DNA from: Vibrio salinus
GTDB taxonomy: Bacteria > Pseudomonadota > Gammaproteobacteria > Enterobacterales > Vibrionaceae
DNA length: 64,000 nucleotides
NCBI RefSeq assembly: GCF_021272385.1
Contig: NZ_JAJSDZ010000010.1
Location: forward strand, 186,001 to 250,000
Reading direction: 5' to 3'
Shown piece after piece: positions 53,627 to 61,414 of the stretch. Position 1 is the first letter of the stretch. Each line of letters opens with the position of its first letter. The position numbers and the translations under genes were made by a program. The notes under the pieces are model-generated. The model did no database searches, was not told the DNA's origin, and was given only the letters and a program-made list of their open reading frames with translations.

Positions 53627-54565
53627 ATGAGAGCCGTGTTATTGAAACAATTCGGAGGCACAGAGAATCTGAAATTAGAGTCGGTACCTGAACCGCTCCT
53701 GAGTCCGGATGAGGTTCTGGTTAACGTCATTTCAGCCGGCATCAACCCAATTGATATTAAAACCCGCGCAGGGCAAGGTGCCTGCAATCATACTCCGGTA
53801 ACAACACCAGAAATTTTGGGATGGGACCTGTCCGGTATCGTGGTAAAGTGCGGGGAAAAAGTGACCCGGTGGAAACCCGGAGACGAAGTTTTCGGATCCG
53901 TTGGCTTTCCGGGGCTTGGCAGAACGCACGCAGAATACGCAGCAGTAAAGGCCGGTCATCTGGCTCCGAAACCGCAAAATGTATCTCATGATGAATGTGC
54001 CGCGGCAGCAATGACCGGACTGACAGCCTGGCAAGCTCTTACCCGTCATTGTCATCCGGAAAAAGGCAGCAAAATATTAATTCACGGTGCTTCCGGGGGT
54101 GTCGGACATATGGCCGCCCAAATTGCCTTAAATCTGGGGTTACAGGTAACCGGAACGGCATCGCCAGAAAAGTGCGCGTTTGTACACTCACTTGGCATCA
54201 GGGACTGCATTAACTACAAACGTGTTTGCTGGAACACTTATGAAAACCACTTTGACTTTATTCTCAATACCGTCAGTAATGAAGTGACAAGAAAATCTTT
54301 CCGTCTGTTAAAACCCAATGGTGTATTAGTCAGCATTTTGCCACCCGATGAGGAAACACAAAAAATTACCCGGACTTCCGAAGCAGCATGTCACTTTGTT
54401 CTGATGCAGTCCAATGGTCAGGATATGGCACAGATAGGAAAGTTATTAGAAGAAGGGAAAATTCATCCGCATATCGCAAAAACGCTACCGTTATCAAACA
54501 CAGCGCAAGCACACCAAATAATGGAAGCCCATCACTGCATAGGGAAAATTGTTTTAAAACCGTAG
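53627..54565 (+). CDS. Zinc-less NADP-dependent MDR oxidoreductase (quinone oxidoreductase-like)
   Basis: 312 residues from MRAVLLKQFGGTENLKLESVPEPLL (AAGGA seven bases before the ATG; upstream in-frame codons to 53522 are not used). GroES-like domain with SAGINPIDIKTRAGQG, EILGWDLSGIVVKCG and WKPGDEVFG; nucleotide site ILIHGASGGVGHMAAQIAL near residue 150. No zinc ligands, so it is of the quinone-reductase/crotonyl-CoA-like group using NADPH. The substrate is unknown. A strong terminator follows. Confidence 0.9.
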   Translation: MRAVLLKQFGGTENLKLESVPEPLLSPDEVLVNVISAGINPIDIKTRAGQGACNHTPVTTPEILGWDLSGIVVKCGEKVTRWKPGDEVFGSVGFPGLGRTHAEYAAVKAGHLAPKPQNVSHDECAAAAMTGLTAWQALTRHCHPEKGSKILIHGASGGVGHMAAQIALNLGLQVTGTASPEKCAFVHSLGIRDCINYKRVCWNTYENHFDFILNTVSNEVTRKSFRLLKPNGVLVSILPPDEETQKITRTSEAACHFVLMQSNGQDMAQIGKLLEEGKIHPHIAKTLPLSNTAQAHQIMEAHHCIGKIVLKP

Positions 54566-54607
54566 AATAATGAAGTAAATTTGATACTTAAATCGTTTCT
54601 AAAAAAT

Positions 54608-54636
54608 AACCACCTGAAAGTCAGGTGGTTTAAATT
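54608..54636. terminator. Terminator between the oxidoreductase and T6SS-linked genes
   Basis: AACCACCTGA (54608-54617) pairs perfectly with TCAGGTGGTT (54621-54630) with a 3-base loop, flanked by AAAAAATA on the left and TTTAAATT on the right, so it can work in both directions. Confidence 0.8.
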
Positions 54637-54660
54637 AAAATATCGCAAATACTAACGACA

Positions 54661-55664
54661 CTAACCAGCCCCAAGTAATCCATGTACACTAGTCGATTCA
54701 TCAAAAAACATATTTGGTTTTACTTTATCTAGGAATTTTTTTGCTTTTTCTTCGATTTCTTTTTTATCTTTTTGTGAAAACAATTCAATTTGAACTTTAT
54801 TTTTTTTATCCATAACCCATCTATATGTTTTAAATTTAAAAGGGCTACCCAAGCCATTCATTATTAGTGAATAATAAGCATAATATAAATTATTATGATC
54901 TTCGTCAGACAAAGTCCTTATATCATCAATTGTATTTATTTTAGGTAATTTACTCTCATAATATGAAACTAAATCTTCGCTTCCACAACCACGTAATAAA
55001 GCATCCTTAAGTAATTTAATACTATTTCCTGTGTCAAATTCAGGATGTCCTTTCATGATGTCGTATAAATACACATTTGCAGGGGCATAACCATCTGATG
55101 ATGCTAATTTTAATAGTTCAACTTTATCTGATAACTCAAGAGGTAACCCAGCATTAAAGCCCGCAGCTTCGAACCCACCAGCTCTAACAGCTTTTCTTAT
55201 CAATGGTAAATAGTTTCTCTTATAGAGGACGGGAATAGCCGTCCACCAAGGTTTATCCCCCAACGAAGTAAGGCATACATGGCTTTACCATCGCCCTTAA
55301 CTTCTAATTTCTTCCAGCCACTAATCGCCTTCTTCATCCATGATTCATCACAATCCCACCCCAAATAATCACAATACCCATTATAGCTGGGTACCATTAG
55401 ATGCATTGCCCACGGATCGCCTTTTTCTGCAGCTTTAAGCAACGTTGAACCTGCTTTAAATTGTTCCCCAGTTCTAAATTGAGTAACACCTAACCAAAAC
55501 ATCGCTCGACTATCACCTTTTTTGTCTAATTTCGAAAATATCATTTTGGCCTGAATAAACTCTTTACCATTAAATAAATTTATTCCATCCATCAAGGAAG
55601 AAGCTGTTACTTCAGAGGAGAACATGATTAGAAACACAACCAGACAGCTTACAATATTTTTCAT
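54661..55664 (-). pseudogene. Secreted Sel1-like repeat protein broken by a frameshift; probable T6SS immunity gene
   Basis: Two overlapping frames make one protein of about 330 residues. The first (55664 to 55200) has a signal peptide (MKNIVSCLVVFLIMFSSEVTA) and Sel1/TPR-like units such as SRAMFWLGVTQFRTGEQFKAGSTLLKAAEKGDPWAMH. It runs to KAMYALLRW, after which a five-G tract (C at 55257-55261 on the plus strand) shifts the frame. The second continues GDKPWWTAIPVLYKRNYLPLIRK to FFDESTSVHGLLGAG. One additional G restores a single frame. The start overlaps the stop of the truncated effector paralogue (ATGA). Periplasmic Sel1-type proteins beside T6SS toxins are often immunity proteins; that role is inferred. 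Confidence 0.7.
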
Positions 55665-56983
55665 TCAACTCTCTCCACCCAATTAAATTCTTTATACCCT
55701 TGACTTTTTATACTGTTATTATCTAGAGACACTTTATACTGAGGGAAACCAACCTGATGACCATGATACTTATCATAACTTTCCCTTTGGTATAACTGGG
55801 CTCTTCTAGTTAAAGATTCTATTGAATTTACAAATGAATTATGAGATTTAGCCATAAAATCATCATACTTAATTAATGGCTGCTGACTTAAATAAAAGCT
55901 TTTGTATTTATTCACTAAACAATCATCAAAAAACTGTTTTATCTTAAGCAAATTCTTCGCATAACGTTCCCATTTTTTTCCGTTATCAAGCTGAGTAGGA
56001 TCATTCAGCCCCATTCGCTGTACAGCATTTTCAAAACGGGTCAGTTGCATTGCACTGGGTATTCCATTTGCGCCTAACCATTCAAATATCTGCAGAATAG
56101 CCATATTCTGTGCTGCGTTATGCTCCGCAACAGCATTTCTATCCTCGTCTTTTTCACCCACAAGCCCCCAAAGAACCGTTTCATTAGGAATGTTGTGATA
56201 ATTAATTAGAACCGTCAGAAGTTTTGCTAATGTCTCTGCGGGCATATTTTTAATCCAGGCTTCGTTTTTCTGAATATTATCTTTATTCAGAATAAAGTTA
56301 GCGACAAATGGTGCGTTTCGCTCTTCTCTGGATCTTTTTTCCATATCATCAATAACCGTAAACGGTAATAATGCCAGTTCACCAAAGGTCAGACCAAATG
56401 CAACGGCTACTGTGATCATATCGTTAAATTTTCTAAACGTTTCATCTTTATCATTACTTTCATCAAAAAAGGCAAAACGTTTAAAATCTCTGTGAGTCAT
56501 CAGATTAATCAGCACAGTAAACAAATCATCAATATTGTCCGGGTTGATCTCTGCGGCAATTTTGCCTTCACAGCCTAAACCACTTGTCAGCCCAGCGTTA
56601 AGGATCACCTGAAAGCGCCCTTTGTTGTAAGTAAGCGTAAATTCACACTTACCACCAAACCCGGCTTTGGCTTCCATACCTCCGCCCACTTTAAATAAGT
56701 TTTTAAACTCACGGGTAATACTTAGTGCTTTTGCATCCGCTTCAGTTGGCTTCCAGTTTAGCTTGCAATCCACCGTACCTCCTACTTTTAGGCCGGCAAA
56801 CACTTCACCGCTTATCTTTCCTTCCGTGGTAAATTCTGTCGTTGTCGGCATAACACCCCGGACACCAAATTGTCCCGTTGGCGTATTACCAACTTGTAGC
56901 TTGTCCGATAAGGTCATACTGGCAGCAATCGCACCGTAAACCGTTCCGGTCACTTCTACAATAAAAGAGCCGATATCCCTCAC
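55661..56983 (-). CDS. Orphan C-terminal part of a T6SS effector paralogue
   Basis: 440 residues from a GTG at 56983 with no convincing ribosome binding site. The open frame runs on upstream to a stop at 57086-57088 without ATG, GTG or TTG, so the natural start is missing. The N-terminal 170 residues (ISGEVFAGLKVGGT, KVGGGMEAKAGFGGKCEF, GLTSGLGCEGKIAAEI) match in pattern the glycine-rich, beta-strand part of the 830-residue effector at 58313-60805 (ISGEGFAGAQVGGK, ASLGGEGNLAFGAGAG, VVWGLGAQGGFAVCV). The following 270 residues differ. There is no LysM domain. Coupled by a 4-bp overlap to the Sel1-like gene. Probably a displaced effector tail with its immunity gene. Confidence 0.65.
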   Translation of the reverse strand: MRDIGSFIVEVTGTVYGAIAASMTLSDKLQVGNTPTGQFGVRGVMPTTTEFTTEGKISGEVFAGLKVGGTVDCKLNWKPTEADAKALSITREFKNLFKVGGGMEAKAGFGGKCEFTLTYNKGRFQVILNAGLTSGLGCEGKIAAEINPDNIDDLFTVLINLMTHRDFKRFAFFDESNDKDETFRKFNDMITVAVAFGLTFGELALLPFTVIDDMEKRSREERNAPFVANFILNKDNIQKNEAWIKNMPAETLAKLLTVLINYHNIPNETVLWGLVGEKDEDRNAVAEHNAAQNMAILQIFEWLGANGIPSAMQLTRFENAVQRMGLNDPTQLDNGKKWERYAKNLLKIKQFFDDCLVNKYKSFYLSQQPLIKYDDFMAKSHNSFVNSIESLTRRAQLYQRESYDKYHGHQVGFPQYKVSLDNNSIKSQGYKEFNWVERVE

Positions 56984-57171
56984 TTTCGGTTTTGAACCGT
57001 CCGTCCGGCTGATATAAGGCAGATATTGTTGGCATGATAGCTCTGGCTTTATTATTAATACAAAAATGACCCTGTCATACTTTTGTTAATTTGCCGCTTT
57101 AACTCTGAAATGAAACAGATTTTCGATTACAATTGATACAATTTTATATCTCTAACAACGTTATAATAATC

Positions 57172-58203
57172 ATGAAACAACATTGGCTTCTTTTTTTCCC
57201 GTTGGTTATCACCGGTTGTAATACTCAGTCGCAAAATCTAAATGTCACCAGTGATACTGTCCCAAAACAACAAATTCAGACTATCGTTAACAATATTAAT
57301 AAGATGTATCCCGATGCGTCTAAAGAGCTAAAAGAACACGCAGCAAACGTTGTGGTCAGAGCCATTGAAAATTTAGTCTTTGTTAAAGGCGGCACATTTG
57401 ACATGGGCGACTTTAAAGCTCCATGTGAAATACCCAGCCGAACCAGAAACCGGATTGACTGGACACCTGATGCCAACTGTTTAGCCTCACCAAGCAGTGT
57501 TGCAACTGGTGCACAATATCTCCATAAAGTTACTTTAGATTCCTATTCTATTTCCAAATATGAAACTTCCTTTATGAATATGGAATGGATGCGACAAATT
57601 AATAAGTTACCCTTTGCAATGGATAATTTTAAGACAGGAAAAGTAATAGCTAGAAACTCCTCTGAATATGCCCGGAGAATGGAAATTTTCAAGCATAAAG
57701 CTGCACCAACAAAAAAATGGCAAGAAGCTAAAGATTACTGCTTATGGCTAGGAAAAATATCTTCTTTGGACTTTAATTTACCAACTGAAGCTCAATGGGA
57801 ATATGCAGCAAGAAATCGAGGAAAACATGTCTATTATGCTACTAATACTGGATATAGTCAGTTAGCAAATAGTTATTATTACGATCCCGAAATTGGCAAA
57901 TTTATTGAATACAAAAAAGATGAAATTAATTCACCTAAGGGTTTAACAAATCTTGGCGCATTCCCTCCAAATCCCCTAGGTATATATGGAATGTCTAACC
58001 AAGTGACCGAATGGGTCAATGACTGGTATTCCGCTGAATATTACCAAAACTCACCGGAGAAAAATCCTCAAGGACCAAATTCTGGTACTCAAAAAGTTGC
58101 CAGAGATGGCGGTGGTCAAACAATGACATTTGATCGAATAAAAGAATCACCTTTACAAAAACATTACCACACAAGACTCAGCTTTAGGTGTGCAAAAAAC
58201 TAA
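57172..58203 (+). CDS. FGE-sulfatase (SUMF1) domain lipoprotein
   Basis: 343 residues from MKQHWLLFFPLVITGCNTQ, a lipoprotein signal with lipobox ITGC (Cys at about residue 16); the longer frame from 57133 is unlikely. After a spacer, residues of about 80-343 form an FGE-sulfatase/EgtB-like fold: FVKGGTFDMGD, NLPTEAQWEYAARN, NPLGIYGMSNQVTEWVNDWY, RLSFRCAKN. No typical Cys pair of true formylglycine-generating enzymes is seen, so it is probably not catalytic in that sense. It lies between two effector genes on the opposite strand and converges on the 830-residue one. It could be an envelope-anchored immunity or accessory protein. Confidence 0.8.
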   Translation: MKQHWLLFFPLVITGCNTQSQNLNVTSDTVPKQQIQTIVNNINKMYPDASKELKEHAANVVVRAIENLVFVKGGTFDMGDFKAPCEIPSRTRNRIDWTPDANCLASPSSVATGAQYLHKVTLDSYSISKYETSFMNMEWMRQINKLPFAMDNFKTGKVIARNSSEYARRMEIFKHKAAPTKKWQEAKDYCLWLGKISSLDFNLPTEAQWEYAARNRGKHVYYATNTGYSQLANSYYYDPEIGKFIEYKKDEINSPKGLTNLGAFPPNPLGIYGMSNQVTEWVNDWYSAEYYQNSPEKNPQGPNSGTQKVARDGGGQTMTFDRIKESPLQKHYHTRLSFRCAKN

Positions 58204-58219
58204 CACAATTCATATTAAT

Positions 58220-58282
58220 AAAATGAAGACTGTTTATCAGATTAATAATTCCCACCGAATCTTTTACAGTCTTCATTTTTAT
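58220..58282. terminator. Bidirectional terminator between lipoprotein and effector genes
   Basis: AAAATGAAGACTGT (58220-58233) is perfectly complementary to ACAGTCTTCATTTT (58266-58279) with a 32-base loop. A and T tracts on the two sides allow it to serve both convergent genes. Confidence 0.7.
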
Positions 58283-58312
58283 AATTTAAAAAAACTGAGT
58301 AACATTTATTTT

Positions 58313-60805
58313 TCAAACAGTTATTTTATTTATCTGTTTCTGAATTTGTTCTCTTTTATCTCTAAATACGTTACCCTGTGCTGGCTTAAATGGTATTCCG
58401 TCATTAACTAAAACAAGAGAAGATTTATTCTTCTGACTAAGCTCATAGACCCATTTATTAAATTGTCTCTGCTGAGTACCATCTAATATCGCATTAAGCC
58501 GATCCATATTTTTAAATAAACTCTTTACACTATTTTCCTTAGTGCCTGTTTCGTTCATTCTTGCTAAGATTTCTTCAAATTTTCTCCAGCTATAAGTTGT
58601 CTCTTTCAAAAGAAAACAAATAGCACTCTCTTGCTTTTCATCAAAACTAAGATAAAAGCCTTCAACCAAAGTATTTAACATCATCCCAATAGTTTCTGGG
58701 AATAAATAATCCTTTGACACTCCACTCCAAATATCACTGTTTGTGTCTAATATTCTTCTTGCTAAAAAATCAGCTTCTCTATGTAGCTCACTTCTAGTAT
58801 CCCAAGCATCACTAACCTTTTGAACACCACTAACTACAGAATTTTCCAATGCATTAGTTGGTGAATCAATAAAATCAGAAGCAAATGCCAAATAACTCGC
58901 CTTAGTCAAATACTCATAAGCTAACTCATTAACACTTTGTAATGTACGATAGTCCACATATTGCAGTCCTTTCCAGATAACCAGTACAAGATCCCAAATT
59001 TTCCCAACATCAACACAAACAGCAAAACCACCCTGAGCACCTAATCCCCATACAACTCTGGCAGCACAGTGCAGATAAAACTGCGTCCCTATTAACGCAA
59101 ACTGAAAATCAACCCCAGCACCAGCCCCAAAGGCCAGATTTCCTTCACCGCCCAGCGATGCTAATACACCAAATTTCAATGCAGGTTCATCTTTTGGATC
59201 TAACCATTCAATACCTCCGGTTAACTTTCCACCAACCTGCGCGCCGGCAAATCCTTCTCCGCTAATACCAATCTGACCACCATGATTTTTACAAGGACCA
59301 ATATTTGCTCTGGGAGACAGCAACACTTCGGTTCCAGAAGGTTGCTCTCGGTTATTTCCTCCTTCAGCACCAGCTTTACCATCAACGGTGACACCAACAA
59401 ATGCCCCTAATTCAATCCCTGCATTAAAGCGAAAGCGACCAAAGGAATAAAGAGCCGGATTTTTATTCGCATCGAGATAACTGAGTGTCAGACCAAAACC
59501 TTTTTCATACGGAACATAGCAGTTCGCTTTAACGGACGCTTCAGCCAAGGCAAAAGAAGCATTAGCTCCAATGCCAATATCAGCTTTGACTCCATCCTTA
59601 ACTTCTAACGTACTATCAACCGATGCCTTTGCACCCCAGCGAAACAATTGTGCGCTTCCACTGACAGCAAACAAGGTATGACCGCTATCCGTTTTAACCT
59701 TACCCGTGGCCTGCCACACCTTCCAGTGCCATCCATCAGGAGTCCATAAATCAATACTTTTGGACAGTTTTTTTGAAATTTCTTTATTCTTCAGTACCCC
59801 GTGGCTCAAGTCATCTTTAATGGCCTGTTTCAGTTTGCCAGGATTAGCGGCATCCAAAACGGATTTTAATGCTTTGTGGTACGAATTTTTCTTCCAATAA
59901 GGTTTTTCCCGTACAAAAAATTCATCCCGGATATAAATTGCCTTATTTTGACTAACCAGTAAAACTTCACGGATATGGCGCTTCACATCCGATGTAAGTT
60001 TCGAGCTTTTTCCATTGTTAAATTTATCCAGATTAACCGATTTTTTCGTTGCCCCTTTTGATGTTGAACTGACTTCGGCTTTCTTCGTTAATGATTCCCA
60101 ATGGGCTAACTCTTTATTTAACGATTCAAGAACCTTTTTCTGAAGAGTCTTAAGCGACTCTTCTCGATGAAAAATTGAGGTATACTCGCTTACAAACTGA
60201 ATCCTTTTTTCGATTTCCTGACGCTTTGTTTCCGCCAACTGAGCATTTTCACTTTTACTCAATGAATTCGATTTTGTTGCGTTCTCTGCCTTTGGCTTGA
60301 CTGCTCCGGCATAAATAGCATCATTAAGCCATGCTTCCCGTTTTAAGGTATGTTGGGCCAGTTCTTCCTCAGTAGCCGTTTCCGTTGATGGCGCTTCATT
60401 TTGAAGCTCTTTCAAAAGAGCAATCAATTTATCCGTCTGTTCAACTTCATCTAAAAGATATTTCTGCGATTCTTCATCTAAGCAATAATAATCTTTCGGA
60501 TTATGATCTTTATCGAGCACAAACAAAATATCTACATATTCAGATTCTTTACAGGCAGGTTCAGAACAAATCGAACCAGTCTGGGACGTTGGCCTTTTCT
60601 TCTCTGGCGGTTCAACCGGATGAGTTGCTTTCGTCTTTTCGATCTTACAATCTTCGGGCAACACCACGACTTCTCCGGGGTGGATAAGGTCCGGATTAGG
60701 CTGAAGTTTCGGATTAAGGGCTAATAATTCAATAAATTCGACCTGATTATCAATGGCAACCTGTAATAAAGTATCGCCTTGTTTCACGGTATATGTATTT
60801 GTCAT
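58313..60805 (-). CDS. LysM-domain glycine-rich putative T6SS cargo effector
   Basis: 830 residues. A LysM domain at 1-50 (YTVKQGDTLLQVAIDNQVEF, HPGEVVVLP) is followed by a proline/charged linker and a helical region (about 100-330). A glycine-rich beta region with porin-like alternation runs from about 390 to 620 (FSLAEASVKANCYVPY-like stretches, ISGEGFAGAQVGGKLTGGIEWLD, FGAGAGVDFQFAL). A C-terminal helical domain of about 200 residues follows, with no recognised catalytic motif. It directly follows vgrG and the DUF4123 adaptor, so it should be loaded on VgrG and delivered. The mode of toxicity is unknown; the layout suggests membrane or envelope attack. GGAG precedes the ATG. Confidence 0.75.
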   Translation of the reverse strand: MTNTYTVKQGDTLLQVAIDNQVEFIELLALNPKLQPNPDLIHPGEVVVLPEDCKIEKTKATHPVEPPEKKRPTSQTGSICSEPACKESEYVDILFVLDKDHNPKDYYCLDEESQKYLLDEVEQTDKLIALLKELQNEAPSTETATEEELAQHTLKREAWLNDAIYAGAVKPKAENATKSNSLSKSENAQLAETKRQEIEKRIQFVSEYTSIFHREESLKTLQKKVLESLNKELAHWESLTKKAEVSSTSKGATKKSVNLDKFNNGKSSKLTSDVKRHIREVLLVSQNKAIYIRDEFFVREKPYWKKNSYHKALKSVLDAANPGKLKQAIKDDLSHGVLKNKEISKKLSKSIDLWTPDGWHWKVWQATGKVKTDSGHTLFAVSGSAQLFRWGAKASVDSTLEVKDGVKADIGIGANASFALAEASVKANCYVPYEKGFGLTLSYLDANKNPALYSFGRFRFNAGIELGAFVGVTVDGKAGAEGGNNREQPSGTEVLLSPRANIGPCKNHGGQIGISGEGFAGAQVGGKLTGGIEWLDPKDEPALKFGVLASLGGEGNLAFGAGAGVDFQFALIGTQFYLHCAARVVWGLGAQGGFAVCVDVGKIWDLVLVIWKGLQYVDYRTLQSVNELAYEYLTKASYLAFASDFIDSPTNALENSVVSGVQKVSDAWDTRSELHREADFLARRILDTNSDIWSGVSKDYLFPETIGMMLNTLVEGFYLSFDEKQESAICFLLKETTYSWRKFEEILARMNETGTKENSVKSLFKNMDRLNAILDGTQQRQFNKWVYELSQKNKSSLVLVNDGIPFKPAQGNVFRDKREQIQKQINKITV

Positions 60806-60820
60806 TTACTACAGACTCCG

Positions 60821-61414
60821 TCACCACTGTTTTAATATAAACTGCATTCGTTCCACCTGAGCGGTGGTCATAATCCATTTCTCTGGTGGATTTCCAGCAT
60901 AAGAAAAAGAGGGAATGCAGCCTGTTAACCATTTTTTGTTGTGCCAAATAAACTGTTCAATAGTAGAGAAATAAGAAAAACGCTCTTCATCACTCATAAC
61001 AGCAAGAAGCGGCAATAACGTTCTTGGGTCATAATATCTGAGTAATGCTTCTGTACGCTCGTTGGTCACAGCTATAGATCTTCGTGCATTATTCAGAACA
61101 CTTTCCCAATCCAGCCCCTTTTTAATAACCAAAAAACAACCACAGGGTATTTGTTCCATTTGCGAAACACACTCAGACAAAAGCTCCGACGACCCCGATA
61201 GATTCATTATGACTGGCCCATTTTCAATATGAGAATAAGGTGTCTCCGAAAACAACGAAGCAAACTGAGGATCAATCACTGACTTATATAACCAAAATTT
61301 CCATTTATCCCACAATTGAGGTTCAACTATTGCGTATACTCTGTTATTTGCGTTCAATAAACGAATATCCACTTCAGAAACGCGCCATTCAGAATCTAGC
61401 CGTGTATCGGACAT
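60821..61414 (-). CDS. DUF4123 effector adaptor/chaperone
   Basis: 197 residues from MSDTRLDSEWRV (AAGGTGG five bases upstream; a start at 61432 is less likely). The DUF4123 pattern is visible: RVYAIVEPQLWDKW, PYSHIENGPVIMNLS, GCFLVIKKGLDWESVLNNARRSIAV, TEALLRYYDPRTLLPLL (the conserved RYYDPR). Such proteins (Tap/TEC type) bind a specific effector and mount it on the VgrG tip. It overlaps the vgrG end by 19 bp and ends 15 bp before the LysM effector, which defines the cargo. Confidence 0.93.
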   Translation of the reverse strand: MSDTRLDSEWRVSEVDIRLLNANNRVYAIVEPQLWDKWKFWLYKSVIDPQFASLFSETPYSHIENGPVIMNLSGSSELLSECVSQMEQIPCGCFLVIKKGLDWESVLNNARRSIAVTNERTEALLRYYDPRTLLPLLAVMSDEERFSYFSTIEQFIWHNKKWLTGCIPSFSYAGNPPEKWIMTTAQVERMQFILKQW

